From Dehalococcoidia bacterium (GTDB lineage Bacteria > Chloroflexota > Dehalococcoidia > SM23-28-2 > HRBIN24), in NCBI GenBank assembly GCA_032249735.1, contig JAVVHA010000009.1, positions 19,549 to 83,548 on the forward strand: a stretch of 64,000 bases of DNA. The letters run 5' to 3'. A program made the translations under genes and the position numbers. The notes under the pieces were generated by a model. The model had not been told where the DNA came from and searched no databases. It saw only the letters and a list, made by a program, of their open reading frames with translations. Positions 16,532 to 25,773 of this stretch are shown here, piece after piece (position 1 is the first letter of the stretch; each line of letters opens with the position of its first letter).

Positions 16532-17202
16532 GCCCGCATCTCGGCCAGGGCGGCCTGCAGGCGGGCCATGTTCTCCGCCACCGACGCCCGGTCGTTGAAG
16601 ATGGCCGAGGCAGCCACTAGGGCCGTGGCCCCGGCTGCCACACACGCCGGGGCCGTCTCCGGCGATACACCGCCGTCCACCTCGATGTCCACCTCTAGGC
16701 CCAGCTCGTCCAGCAGGCGGCGAAGGCGGCGCATCTTGTCCAGGGCAGAGGGGATGAAGGGCTGGCCGGCGTACCCCGGGTTCACGCTCATCACCACCAC
16801 CTGGTCCACATCTGGGAGGATCGCCTCCACGGCGCTTAAGGGGGTAGCAGGGTTGAGGCAGACGCCGGCCAACCGGCCCGTGCCCTTCACCTGCTGGACG
16901 ATGCGGTGTAGATGAGTGGCGGCCTCCACGTGCACGTTGATGATATCCCCTCCCGCTTCCATGAAGGCCTCTATGTGGCGTTCGGGCTCCACCACCATCA
17001 GGTGGATGTCCAGGGGCAGGGAAGTGACGCGGCGCACGGCCTCCACGATGGGGAGGCCCATAGAGATGACGGGGACAAACCGGCCGTCCATGACGTCGAT
17101 GTGGATGCGGTGGGCACCGGCGGCCTCCGCCTCCTTCACCTGCTCCCCCAAGCGGGCGAAGTCGGCCGAGAGGATGGAAGGGGCGATCTTCACCTGCCTC
17201 AC
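16528..17202 (-). CDS. rpe: Ribulose-phosphate 3-epimerase
   Basis: 224 residues of a TIM barrel. KIAPSILSADFARL is the conserved N-terminal motif. HIDVMDGRFVP carries the catalytic Asp and metal ligands, DIHLMVVEPE the metal-binding His, VVVMSVNPGYAGQPFIP the phosphate loop, and EVDGGVSPET the second catalytic Asp. It interconverts ribulose 5-phosphate and xylulose 5-phosphate. It is the last gene of the arg operon, overlapping argH by four bases (ATGA), and has no obvious metabolic tie to arginine. Confidence 0.94.
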   Translation of the reverse strand: MRQVKIAPSILSADFARLGEQVKEAEAAGAHRIHIDVMDGRFVPVISMGLPIVEAVRRVTSLPLDIHLMVVEPERHIEAFMEAGGDIINVHVEAATHLHRIVQQVKGTGRLAGVCLNPATPLSAVEAILPDVDQVVVMSVNPGYAGQPFIPSALDKMRRLRRLLDELGLEVDIEVDGGVSPETAPACVAAGATALVAASAIFNDRASVAENMARLQAALAEMRA

Positions 17203-18599
17203 GTCTTCTCCTCCAGGATGCGGCGGGCCTGGGCTATCTGCTCACGCACCCTCTCGGGGGCCGTGCCCCCCGGATGGCGGCGGGCGGCTACGGAGGCGGC
17301 CGCATCCAGCGCCAGGGCATCTTCCTCAAACAGCGGGCAAAAGCGCCTCAGCTCCTCCAGCGAGAGCTGGCGAAAGTCCCTCCCCTCCCGCTGCAGGTGC
17401 GAGAAGAGCTCCCGTACCACTTGGTGGGCGCGACGGAAGGGGAGGCCTTTCTTGACCAAGTAATCGGCCAGGTCGGTGGCCAGAAGGGAAGGGTCGGCCG
17501 CTGCCTCCTGTAGGCGCTCAGGACGGAAGCGCAGCTGGGGGATCATGGCTGTGAAGAGGCGCAGGGTGGAGATGAGGGCATCGGCCGCTTCAAAGGTGGG
17601 CGCCTTGTCCTCCTGCAGGTCGCGGTTGTAGGCCAAGGGCAGGCCCTTGATGATCCCCAAAAGGGCCGAGAGATGGCCAGTGATGCGGGCAGCCTTGGCC
17701 CGCGCCAGCTCGGCCATGTCCGGATTCCGCTTCTGCGGCATAATGGAAGACCCAGTGGCGAACTGGGAGGGCAGCTCCAGGAAGCCGAACTGGGGGCTAG
17801 CCCAAAGCACTATCTCCTCCGCTAGGCGCGAAAGGTGAACAAGGCAGGTGGCGGCGGCCGCTACGAACTCCACAGCGAAATCGCGGCTGGCGACGGCGTC
17901 CACGGAATTAGCAGCCAGGCGGGAGAACCCCAGCTCTCGCGCCAGGAACTCACGGTCGATGGGGTAGGGAACTCCCGCCAGGGCACCCGAGCCTAGGGGG
18001 AGCTCGTCGGCCCGATGGAGGCAGTCCAACAGGCGCCCCCTATCCCGCTCCAGCATCCAAAAGTAGGCCATTAGATGATGGGAGAGGAGGAGGGGCTGGG
18101 CGGGCTGCAGGTGGGTATAGCCGGGCATCATCACCCCCAGATGGGCCTCGGCCAGGTTCACCAGGGCAGCCTGAAGGGCCTGCAAGGACGAGATGGCCTC
18201 GCGGCAGGCGTCCATAACGAAAAGCCTTAAATCGGTGGCGATGAGGTCGTTACGGGAGCGGGCGGTATGGAGTTTGCCAGCCAGCTCCCCCACCTTCTCA
18301 TACAGCCGCGCCTCGATATTCATGTGGATGTCCTCCAGCTCGTCGCGGAAGGGGAAGACGCCCGCCTCTATTTCTTCCCTTATCTCCGCCAAAGCCTGGA
18401 CCAGCGCTTGGGCCTCCTCCTGGGATATGAGGCCTACATGGGCCAACATCCGGGCATGGGCCATCGAGCAGGCGATGTCGTACCGGTAGAGACGACGGTC
18501 GAGGGGATGGGAGAGGGAGTAGCGCAGGGCCATGGGGTCGAGCCCGGCGGCGGTGGGGCTTTGGGGCTGCGAAGGCTGCTGAGGCATGCCGGCCAACAT
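17199..18599 (-). CDS. argH: Argininosuccinate lyase
   Basis: 466 residues of the fumarase/aspartase superfamily. GSSIMPQKRNPDMAEL is the superfamily signature with the catalytic Ser loop. HTARSRNDLIATDLRLF is ArgH-specific, and HLQPAQPLLLSHHLMAY contains the catalytic His. It cleaves argininosuccinate to arginine and fumarate, the last step of arginine synthesis. The N-terminus is a Pro/Gln-rich extension (MPQQPSQPQSPTAAG) in place of the usual WGGRF entry, and no ribosome-binding site is apparent, so the start is uncertain. It sits in the arg operon between the deacetylase gene and rpe. Confidence 0.93.
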   Translation of the reverse strand: MLAGMPQQPSQPQSPTAAGLDPMALRYSLSHPLDRRLYRYDIACSMAHARMLAHVGLISQEEAQALVQALAEIREEIEAGVFPFRDELEDIHMNIEARLYEKVGELAGKLHTARSRNDLIATDLRLFVMDACREAISSLQALQAALVNLAEAHLGVMMPGYTHLQPAQPLLLSHHLMAYFWMLERDRGRLLDCLHRADELPLGSGALAGVPYPIDREFLARELGFSRLAANSVDAVASRDFAVEFVAAAATCLVHLSRLAEEIVLWASPQFGFLELPSQFATGSSIMPQKRNPDMAELARAKAARITGHLSALLGIIKGLPLAYNRDLQEDKAPTFEAADALISTLRLFTAMIPQLRFRPERLQEAAADPSLLATDLADYLVKKGLPFRRAHQVVRELFSHLQREGRDFRQLSLEELRRFCPLFEEDALALDAAASVAARRHPGGTAPERVREQIAQARRILEEKT

Positions 18600-18625
18600 T
18601 ATATCGCAGCTAGGGGATCACCGCC

Positions 18626-19654
18626 TTAGGGCGATGGCGTGGTAGCGGGTGTGGACGTGGGCCCCGCTGTGGGGCTTGGGGACGGGGAGGGCGAGGGCAC
18701 AGGCGTGTTCGGCGGGGTAGGCGTTGGCGAAGGGGTGGGGACAGGTGTGAGTATGGGCGTTGGCGTAGGCGTGGGGGTACGCGTCGGGGTAGGAGGGGAG
18801 GGAGTAGGCGAAGGGGGTGGTGGAGGGGATGTCGGGGCAGGGGCCTGGGGTGGAGAGGCAAGGCCCAGAAGCTGGGCGAGAGTCACCAAGGTGTAGCCAG
18901 CATCTGCCAGGGCTGCGATGATATCGGGCGCCGCTGCGCACTCGCTGGAGGAGGCCGGGTGCAGCAGCACGATGGAGCCTGGCCGCACGTTGTGTAGTGT
19001 TAGGGCTACCACCTCCTCCTTGCTCTTGCCCCGCCATCCCTGGGCGTCCACGTCCCACATGACGATACGGTACCCGGCCGAGGCAGCGTCGGCGGCCACG
19101 AAGGCGTCGTACCTGCCATAGGGAGGGCGGAAGAAGGGCTTGGTCGAGAGGCCAGTGGCAGACCGCACCACGGCATCGGTCTGCTCCAGCTCCCAAAGCC
19201 TCTGTTCAGTGGGAATAAGGACAAAGTCCGGGTGCGAATAGGAGTGGTTCATGATGACGTGGCCCTCCCGGGCCATGCGCTGCAGAAGATGGGGATGGGC
19301 CTGGGCCCATCGCCCCACCACGGCAAAGCTGGCCTTGGCCCCACGCAGGGCAAGGGCATCGAGGATGGGGGCCACGCAGCCGCCCCCCTCCACGTCGAAG
19401 GTGAGGGCCACCATGGAGCCTTGCCCCGGCACCCTGACCACCGGTGGAGGTACCTGGTTCGGCGGGGGTGGGGCAGGCAAGGGGACGCTAGGCGTTAGGC
19501 TGGGCAGAGGGCTAGGAAGAAGGGCGAAGGCCGTGTCCAGAGGACCGGACAAGGCATCGGACGGCAACGTCGCGGGATGCTCTTCTGCTACCCGGGCGAA
19601 AATGGCTATCCCCAGGAGCCAGAAGGCCAAGGCCGCAGCCAGCTTTGCCCGCAC
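18626..19654 (-). CDS. Polysaccharide deacetylase-like protein with Pro/Thr-rich C-terminal tail
   Basis: 342 residues. An N-terminal hydrophobic segment (LAAALAFWLLGIAIF) is followed by a Pro-rich linker and a CE4/NodB domain (about 75-265): VALTFDVEGGG in place of the usual TFDDGP, MNHSYSHPD (metal His pair), FFRPPYGRYD, MWDVDAQGW and IVLLHPAS. The metal-binding Asp and His pair are kept, while the second Asp and the LLHDG end are changed, so activity is uncertain. Residues about 270-342 are almost only Pro, Thr and Ser, a cell-wall-type tail. It lies inside the arg operon, six bases after the HAD gene. Confidence 0.8.
   Translation of the reverse strand: MRAKLAAALAFWLLGIAIFARVAEEHPATLPSDALSGPLDTAFALLPSPLPSLTPSVPLPAPPPPNQVPPPVVRVPGQGSMVALTFDVEGGGCVAPILDALALRGAKASFAVVGRWAQAHPHLLQRMAREGHVIMNHSYSHPDFVLIPTEQRLWELEQTDAVVRSATGLSTKPFFRPPYGRYDAFVAADAASAGYRIVMWDVDAQGWRGKSKEEVVALTLHNVRPGSIVLLHPASSSECAAAPDIIAALADAGYTLVTLAQLLGLASPPQAPAPTSPPPPPSPTPSPPTPTRTPTPTPTPILTPVPTPSPTPTPPNTPVPSPSPSPSPTAGPTSTPATTPSP
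18640..18850. repeat. Low-complexity imperfect repeat (CCxACx-type) encoding the Pro/Thr tail
   Basis: Plus-strand GGTGTGGGCGT and GTAGGCGTGGG-like units recur about every 6-18 bases and encode the Pro-Thr-Pro tail of the deacetylase on the minus strand. The pattern is imperfect. It could expand or contract by slippage and is a likely site of length variation between strains. Confidence 0.6.
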
Positions 19655-19660
19655 CTCTAA

Positions 19661-20440
19661 TTAAGAAACGTCTTTGGCCAGCAGCGGCAGCTCTAAGAGC
19701 TCGCTTATGGTGTCTATCACGTAGTCGGGGGAGACCTCAGCTGACTCATCGGGGTAGTCGGTGGTCTCCTCCACGGGCTCCCCCTTGGGTGGGCGCCGCC
19801 AGATGGCCGTCATACCCAAGGCCTTGGCCCCGGCCACGTCTGCCCTTAGGGAGTCGCCCACGAAGGCCACATCCTGGGGCTCAAGGCCCATCTCCTCCAG
19901 GGCTAGCTGGAAGATGCGGGGATGGGGCTTGAGGTAGCCCACTAAGCAGGAGACCACCACCGTCTCGAAGAAGGGGCGGATCCCCAGGTCGTCCAGCTCC
20001 TGCCAGAAGCGGGGCCCGGCCCAGCCCCGGTTGGTGACTGCCCCCATGCGATAGCCCCGCTCCTTGAGGGCCCTTAGGGTGGGGATGACATCGGGATAGA
20101 GCTGGCGGCCCAGGAACCTGCCCCCCAGGTTCCAAGCGTCCCATAAGGCCTCCGCTTGCTCCCTAGTGAGCTCAAGACCATGGGAGGCAGCCACCTGGCG
20201 GCATATCTCCGGATAGTCAGGGCTCCGCAGGTCCCCTTGAAAGGCCTCTTCGGTGGCTGCCTCTATGGCCATGCGGATGTCGCGGGCCAGGAACCAGCGC
20301 CGGCCCTCCATCTTGTAGCCCCAGCGGCGCACCAGACGGGAGACGCGGTCGATAGTCTCAGCGCGGATCACCGGCGGCGGGGGCATATTAGGGAAGTGCC
20401 AGAGGGTGTCTCCTAGGTCGAACAGAATGGCGATGGGCAT
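19661..20440 (-). CDS. HAD-superfamily hydrolase
   Basis: 259 residues from ATG 20440, which follows GGAGGAATAGCC at the very end of argG. AILFDLGDTLWHF is motif I; its second Asp is present and the first aligns with LFDLGDT. VTNRG is motif II (Thr), LKPHPRIFQLA motif III (Lys) and VGDSLRADVAGA motif IV. The cap domain is helical, as in phosphoglycolate phosphatase-like members. A small phosphorylated metabolite is the expected substrate. Membership of the arg operon does not reveal which one. Confidence 0.85.
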   Translation of the reverse strand: MPIAILFDLGDTLWHFPNMPPPPVIRAETIDRVSRLVRRWGYKMEGRRWFLARDIRMAIEAATEEAFQGDLRSPDYPEICRQVAASHGLELTREQAEALWDAWNLGGRFLGRQLYPDVIPTLRALKERGYRMGAVTNRGWAGPRFWQELDDLGIRPFFETVVVSCLVGYLKPHPRIFQLALEEMGLEPQDVAFVGDSLRADVAGAKALGMTAIWRRPPKGEPVEETTDYPDESAEVSPDYVIDTISELLELPLLAKDVS

Positions 20441-20442
20441 GG

Positions 20443-21639
20443 CTATTCCTCCCAACCCTGGGCTTGCGACTGAACGCGCGCCGGAAGGCCCCAGATGTGT
20501 ATGAACCCTGGCGAGGCCCGGTGGTCGAAGCGGTCGCCGGCCTCATAGGTGGCCAGGGAAAAGTCGTATAGGCTGTGGGGGGAGCGTCGTCCCACGGCCA
20601 CCGCCTGCCCCCGGAAGAGCTTCATGCGCACCGTCCCTGAGACATAACGCTGCGTAGAGCGGACATAAGCGTCCAGGTCCTGGCGATGGCGGGTGAACCA
20701 AAGCCCGTAGTAGACCAGCTCAGCGTACTCCTGGGCCACCTGGGCTTTGAACCGCCTCTGCTGACGGGAGAGGGTGAGCTGCTCCAGAGCCTCATGGGCG
20801 GTGAGGAGGATAACGGCTGCTGGTGCCTCGTATACCTCACGGGTCTTAATGCCCACTAGCCGGTCCTCCACCATGTCGATGCGCCCCACCCCATGTTCTC
20901 CTCCTAACCGGTTGAGACGCTGCACCAGCTCCGTGGGGCTCAGCTCGTGGCCATCCAGGGCCACTGGCACCCCCTCGTGGAAGGTCACCTCCACATAGGT
21001 GGGGCGGTCGGGCCACCGCTCAGGGGAGAGGGTCCACTGGAAGGCGTCCTCCGGCGGCTCCTGCCATGGGTCCTCCAGGGGTCCACACTCGATGGAACGA
21101 CCCCACAGATTGGCATCCACCGAATATGGGCTCTTGCCCGCTAGGGGGATGGGGAGGCCCCGCTCCTGGGCGTACCGCACCTCCTCCTCCCGGTCCATGT
21201 CCCACTCCCGCACTGGAGCCACGATGCGAAGATCAGGGGCCAGGGCTTGCACAGAGACATCGAAACGCACCTGGTCGTTTCCCTTGCCAGTGCAGCCATG
21301 GGCCACGGCTGTGGCTCCTTCTTGTCTTGCCGTCTCTACCAGGAGCCTAGCGATGAGGGGGCGGGAGAGGGCGGTGGCCAGGGGATAATGGCCTTGATAG
21401 ACGGCCCCAGCCATAAGGGCCCGGAAGGCGTAGTCCCTGAGGAAGGAGTCACGAGCGTCGCGCCAGATGAACTTGACGGCGCCGGCGGCCAGGGCCCGTG
21501 CCTGTATCTCCTCGCGGTCTCGGTCTAGGCCCACGTCCACCGTAAGGGCTATCACCTCATACCCTCTCTCGGTGAGCCAACGGGTGGCCACGGTGGTGTC
21601 CAGGCCCCCCGAGTAGGCCAGCACCAGCCTCTCTGCCAT
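20443..21639 (-). CDS. argG: Argininosuccinate synthase
   Basis: 398 residues. LVLAYSGGLDTTVA is the N-type ATP pyrophosphatase P-loop. GCTGKGNDQVRFDVS, IPLAGKSPYSVDANLWGRS and GHELSPTELVQRLN are ArgG signatures. It condenses citrulline and aspartate to argininosuccinate using ATP. It is three bases downstream of argD and precedes the HAD gene, in the arg operon. The length is normal. Confidence 0.95.
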   Translation of the reverse strand: MAERLVLAYSGGLDTTVATRWLTERGYEVIALTVDVGLDRDREEIQARALAAGAVKFIWRDARDSFLRDYAFRALMAGAVYQGHYPLATALSRPLIARLLVETARQEGATAVAHGCTGKGNDQVRFDVSVQALAPDLRIVAPVREWDMDREEEVRYAQERGLPIPLAGKSPYSVDANLWGRSIECGPLEDPWQEPPEDAFQWTLSPERWPDRPTYVEVTFHEGVPVALDGHELSPTELVQRLNRLGGEHGVGRIDMVEDRLVGIKTREVYEAPAAVILLTAHEALEQLTLSRQQRRFKAQVAQEYAELVYYGLWFTRHRQDLDAYVRSTQRYVSGTVRMKLFRGQAVAVGRRSPHSLYDFSLATYEAGDRFDHRASPGFIHIWGLPARVQSQAQGWEE

Positions 21640-21642
21640 CCC

Positions 21643-22830
21643 TCATCCCTCCTCTAGGCGGGATATGCACCGCTCGAGCACCTCCACCCCCTGAGCCAGC
21701 TGATGGTGGGAGATGACTAATGGGGGTGCGATACGCACCACATGGGGGCGCACGGCATTCAACAGCACCCCCTCGCGGAGGGCCGCCAGGACCAGTTCCT
21801 GGGCCACGTCTTGGGAGAGCTCCACGGCCCAAAGCAGGCCTTTGCCCCGCACCTCTCGCACCAACGGATGGCGCTGGGCCAGCTCCGTCAGCAGGCCTCG
21901 CAGGAACTCCCCCTTTTGGGCCACTTGGGAGGGGATGTCCTCCTCCAACATGGTGCGGAGGACGGCTAAGGCAGCGCGGCAGGCCAGGGGGTTGCCGCCG
22001 AAGGTGGAGCCATGGTCGCCGGGACCCAGGACGGCGCACTCCTCGCGGGCCATGAAGGCGCCGATGGGGAACCCACCGCCCAGGCCCTTGGCTACGGCCA
22101 TCACATCTGGCGGGGCGTTATAGAGCTGATGAGCAAAGAGGGCACCGCAACGCCCCATGCCCGTCTGCACCTCGTCCAGCATGAAAAGTATGCCTGCCTC
22201 CTGGCACCAAGCCCGCACCGCCGGCAGATAATCGTCCGGGGGGACGATGACTCCGTTCTCTCCCTGTATCGGCTCTAGCAGGACAGCGGCGGTGCGGCGC
22301 CCCGTGGCCCGCTTGATGGCCTCCACGTCGCCAAAGGGCACCCTCACGAACCCCTCAGGCAGGGGAGCGAAGGGGTCGGCATAGGGGCCACCGCCGGCAG
22401 CCAGGGTGGCCAGGGTACGGCCGTGGAAGGCCCCTTGGGCAACTATGATCTCGTAAGCCCCGTCCCTTCGCTCTTTGCCCCACTTGCGGGCCAGCTTGAT
22501 GCATCCCTCCACAGCCTCCGCCCCCGAATTGCAGAAGAAGATGCGGCTCAGGCCAGTGGCCTGGCATAGGAGCTGGGCCACCTCCACCTGGGGAACGGTG
22601 TAGAAGAGGTTGGAGACGTGCATGAGGGTCTGGCACTGCTCCTTTATGGCCTCTACCAACGCTGGATGGCCGTGTCCCAGGCTAACGCAAGCTATGCCTG
22701 CCACTAGGTCCAGGTAGGAACGCCCCTCCACATCGTATACGTAACAGCCCTCGCCTCGCACCAAGACTACGGGGAGGCGCTTGGCCACCGGGAAGAAGTA
22801 GCGCCTCTCCTGCTCCAAGATGTAGCTCAT
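21643..22830 (-). CDS. argD: Acetylornithine aminotransferase
   Basis: 395 residues of the class III aminotransferase group. LDLVAGIACVSLGHGHPALV is the N-terminal signature, FFCNSGAEAVEGCIKLA the PLP phosphate-binding region, FMLDEVQTGMGR the Asp contacting the PLP ring, and MAVAKGLGGGFPIGAF carries the PLP lysine. It converts N-acetylglutamate semialdehyde to N-acetylornithine. Its start is two bases after the tandem stress-protein gene. Related enzymes can also act on succinyldiaminopimelate. Confidence 0.93.
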   Translation of the reverse strand: MSYILEQERRYFFPVAKRLPVVLVRGEGCYVYDVEGRSYLDLVAGIACVSLGHGHPALVEAIKEQCQTLMHVSNLFYTVPQVEVAQLLCQATGLSRIFFCNSGAEAVEGCIKLARKWGKERRDGAYEIIVAQGAFHGRTLATLAAGGGPYADPFAPLPEGFVRVPFGDVEAIKRATGRRTAAVLLEPIQGENGVIVPPDDYLPAVRAWCQEAGILFMLDEVQTGMGRCGALFAHQLYNAPPDVMAVAKGLGGGFPIGAFMAREECAVLGPGDHGSTFGGNPLACRAALAVLRTMLEEDIPSQVAQKGEFLRGLLTELAQRHPLVREVRGKGLLWAVELSQDVAQELVLAALREGVLLNAVRPHVVRIAPPLVISHHQLAQGVEVLERCISRLEEG

Positions 22831-22832
22831 GG

Positions 22833-23741
22833 CTATGCTCTGGGAGGCACCACCAGCACGGGGAGGTGGGTTTCCCGAACCACGGCTTCAGTGACACCCC
22901 CTACCACCTTGAGAAGGCCGCGGCGGCTACGGCTGGCCATAACGACCATGCTGGGCCCGTTGCGCTCGGCCCAGGAGACGATGGCCTGCACCACCGGCCC
23001 ACCCATCACGTCCCAGTCGGCCTGCAGCCCTTGGTCCAGCAGGCGATGGCCCACGCCCGCCAGGTAGCTGCTAGCCAGGACATCCAGGCGTCGGTGATAG
23101 GCAGCAGTAGGGTCCCAGAGGACCACAGCGCTAGTGCCTATGGGCACCTCTAGCCCCATGGGCAGCACCTGCACAAGAGAGATGGGGATGGAAAGGCGCC
23201 GCGCCAGCTCCTCGGCATAGGGAAGGGCCACTTCGGCCCCTTCCGAGCCGTCCAGGGGTACCACGATGCGGCTGACCCGCTGAGGGGCCGTCCAGAAGCC
23301 CCGCTGACGTCGCGGCTTCACCATGAGCATGGGGATAGAGGAGCTCTGCAGGACGCGGCTGGCCACGCTGCCGATAACCGTGCCAGGTAATATGCCCCGG
23401 CCCCGCGTGGACATGGCTATGAGGCTGTATCCCCCCTCTTGGGCTAGCTGGACGATGACCTCAGCGGGATGGCCGTGGGCCACCCTCACCTGGGTGGTGA
23501 CCCCGGCATCCCTCAGGGGATGGGCCAGCTCCTCCAAATACTCGGTAACGACGGGCACCGCCTGCTCCCGCTGGGCTTGCACGCCCTTGGCCACCTCTTC
23601 ATCGGTCGCCTCCACTGGCGACTCCAAGATATGGAGGAGGGTGACTTGCATGCCCAGCTTGGCCGCCAGGGGCGTGAGGGTTTTGAGGATGGCCTCTGAG
23701 CGAGGAGAGCCGTCTAGGGGTACTAAGGCGCTCTCAAACAT
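22833..23741 (-). CDS. Tandem universal stress protein (two UspA domains)
   Basis: 302 residues with two repeats. Domain 1 (about 1-145) starts SALVPLDGSPRSE and has STRGRGILPGTVIGSVASRV. Domain 2 (about 155-302) starts RIVVPLDGSEGAE and has ASRSRRGLLKVVGGVTEAVV. Domain 1 keeps G-2x-G-9x-G-S, so it should bind ATP; the second copy is weaker (RRG rather than GxxG) and may not. It sits between argB and argD with almost no gap, an unusual guest in an arginine operon, and could couple arginine synthesis to energy or stress state. Confidence 0.87.
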   Translation of the reverse strand: MFESALVPLDGSPRSEAILKTLTPLAAKLGMQVTLLHILESPVEATDEEVAKGVQAQREQAVPVVTEYLEELAHPLRDAGVTTQVRVAHGHPAEVIVQLAQEGGYSLIAMSTRGRGILPGTVIGSVASRVLQSSSIPMLMVKPRRQRGFWTAPQRVSRIVVPLDGSEGAEVALPYAEELARRLSIPISLVQVLPMGLEVPIGTSAVVLWDPTAAYHRRLDVLASSYLAGVGHRLLDQGLQADWDVMGGPVVQAIVSWAERNGPSMVVMASRSRRGLLKVVGGVTEAVVRETHLPVLVVPPRA

Positions 23742-23773
23742 CGTCTACCTCCAGGCCTGGGATCGTCATAAGT

Positions 23774-24550
23774 TTAGCCTATGCGTGTCCCTATTGTCTT
23801 CCCCTGTAAGCACTGGAGGATCGTCCCCTCCCGTCTTCCGTCGGCGATGATGGCGCAGGCGCCGGCCGCCGCCGCCTGCAGGGCGGCCTCCACCTTGGGA
23901 ACCATGCCCCCGGAGACCTGGCCGGAGGCGATGAGGGCGCGGGCCCGGCGGGGCGTGAGGTGAGGCAGCGTCTTCCCCCCAGCCATGACGCCGGGAACGT
24001 CAGTGAGGAGGAGCAAGGGAGCGGCGAGGGAGGCGGCCACCGCCCCCGCCGCCAAGTCAGCGTTGACGTTGAGGATGCGGCCAGTGGGGCCTTCATCGCC
24101 CCACTCGAGGGCCAATGGCGCCACCACAGGCATGAACCCCTCTTTCAGGAGGAGACGGATGAGATGAGTGTTGACCCAGGTCACCTCCCCCACCAGGCCC
24201 AGCTGGGGACGGACGATGCGGGCCCCCAATAGAGGGCCATCGGCCCCCGAAAGCCCCAGGGCGGGCACGTCCCGCCCTTGTAAGGAGGCCACTAATGTCT
24301 TGTTCACCAGCCCGGACAGGACAGCTGCCACCACCTCCAGGGCCTGGGGGTCGGTGACCCGCTGCCCTTCGTGGAAGAGGACAGGGCAGCCCAAGCGGTC
24401 TAGCCAGGAGGAGATGATGGCTCCACCCCCGTGGATGACCACCGGGCGTCTGCCTTGTCGCCAAAGGGTGGCCAGGTCGTCCAGGGAGGTGTCATGCTCC
24501 CCCAGGGTGGAGCCCCCCAGCTTGATGACCACTGTCTCCACGGCTCTCAC
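23774..24550 (-). CDS. argB: Acetylglutamate kinase
   Basis: 258 residues of the amino acid kinase fold. TVVIKLGGSTLGEHD has the phosphate lysine, VVIHGGGAIIS the second glycine loop, ALGLSGADGPLL the kinase core, and LNVNADLAAGAVAA and GGMVPKVEAAL are the C-terminal signatures. It phosphorylates N-acetylglutamate. The start is GTG (24550), one base after argJ. It is at the short end for the family and lacks the N-terminal helix of arginine-inhibited hexameric enzymes, which suggests control lies elsewhere, for instance in the leader. Confidence 0.93.
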   Translation of the reverse strand: MRAVETVVIKLGGSTLGEHDTSLDDLATLWRQGRRPVVIHGGGAIISSWLDRLGCPVLFHEGQRVTDPQALEVVAAVLSGLVNKTLVASLQGRDVPALGLSGADGPLLGARIVRPQLGLVGEVTWVNTHLIRLLLKEGFMPVVAPLALEWGDEGPTGRILNVNADLAAGAVAASLAAPLLLLTDVPGVMAGGKTLPHLTPRRARALIASGQVSGGMVPKVEAALQAAAAGACAIIADGRREGTILQCLQGKTIGTRIG

Positions 24551-24551
24551 C

Positions 24552-25763
24552 TCATGTGGTGTATAGGCTGTTGAGGCGGACGTAATCCTCCGTCAGGTCG
24601 GAGCCCCAGGCCACGGCCCTCGCCTCACCCAGGCCCAGGTGGGCTCGCCACTTTACTTGCGATGCCGAGAGGAGGGCGCGAGCGCGCGCGTCGTCAAAGG
24701 GCTGGGGCCGCCCGCGGCAAAAGACGCAGATATCCTCGCCCTGGGGGTCTACCAGCCATAGGGTGAGGGAGTCCAGGTCTAGCTGGCAGCCGGAGTTGCC
24801 CAGGGCGGCCACCACCCGTCCCCAGTTGGGATCGCCACCCTTCACGGCTGTCTTGACCCCGAGGGAGCGCACCACCTCGCGGGCGGCGCGGCGGGCGTCT
24901 TGAGGGGAGGCAGCGCCCTCCACCTCCATCTCGATGACCTTGCTGGCTCCCTCGGCATCCATCACCATGGCGCGGGCCATGTCCTGGCATAGGAGGCAGA
25001 GGGCGCTGCGGAAGGCAGGGCCCAAAGGATGGTCATCGTCCATGGCTTTCCCCTCGCCGTTGGCCAGGGCCACCACCATGTCATTGGTGCTGGTATCGGA
25101 GTCCACATCGATCATGTTGAATGAGACGTCCACGGCCTCCCGAAGGGCGTGCTGAAGGAAGGGCTGAGCCACAGGGGCATCGGTGGTGATGAAGCAGAGC
25201 ATGGTGGCCAGGTTGGGGTGGATCATGCCCGCCCCCTTGGCCACCGCCCCCAGGCGGTAAGGGCCCACCCGGTAGGCCCCATACTTGGGGCGGGTGTCAG
25301 TGGTCATGATGGCCAGGGCGAAGTCCCTTCCCCCGTGGCGGGTGAGGGGTAGGGTGGCGATGGCGGCCGCGATCTTATCCATAGGTAGGAAGGTGCCGAT
25401 GACGCCTGTGGAAGCCACCACCACGTCTTGGGGGCGCAGGTTGAGACGCTGGGCGGCCAGGCGGGCCATCTGGCGGGCGTCCTCCAGGCCTTGGGCCCCG
25501 GTGGCGGCGTTGGCGCATCCGGAGTTGGCCACCACCGCCTGCGCCCGCCCATCGGCCAGGTGCTCCATAGTCACCAGGAGGGGGGCGGCCTTGACACGGT
25601 TGGAGGTGTAGACGGCAGCAGCCACGCAAGGCCTCTCGGAAAAGAGGAGGCCAAGGTCAGGCTTGGTCGGGTTGTAGCGAATTCCGGCGTGAATCCCTCC
25701 CGCCAGAAACCCTTGGGGAGTGGTGACGCTTCCTTCTTCTGTGATCTTGACGATCTCGCTCAT
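24552..25763 (-). CDS. argJ: Ornithine acetyltransferase / N-acetylglutamate synthase
   Basis: 403 residues. KGAGMIHPNLATMLCFI holds the Thr at which the enzyme is self-cleaved and which becomes the nucleophile. VDVSFNMIDVDSDTSTND and AVKGGDPNWGRVVAALGNSG are ArgJ signatures. It transfers the acetyl group of N-acetylornithine to glutamate, closing the cyclic pathway, and may also make N-acetylglutamate from acetyl-CoA. This fits the absence of argA and argE in the operon. It is ten bases downstream of argC. Confidence 0.95.
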   Translation of the reverse strand: MSEIVKITEEGSVTTPQGFLAGGIHAGIRYNPTKPDLGLLFSERPCVAAAVYTSNRVKAAPLLVTMEHLADGRAQAVVANSGCANAATGAQGLEDARQMARLAAQRLNLRPQDVVVASTGVIGTFLPMDKIAAAIATLPLTRHGGRDFALAIMTTDTRPKYGAYRVGPYRLGAVAKGAGMIHPNLATMLCFITTDAPVAQPFLQHALREAVDVSFNMIDVDSDTSTNDMVVALANGEGKAMDDDHPLGPAFRSALCLLCQDMARAMVMDAEGASKVIEMEVEGAASPQDARRAAREVVRSLGVKTAVKGGDPNWGRVVAALGNSGCQLDLDSLTLWLVDPQGEDICVFCRGRPQPFDDARARALLSASQVKWRAHLGLGEARAVAWGSDLTEDYVRLNSLYTT

Positions 25764-25773
25764 GGTCGCCTCC

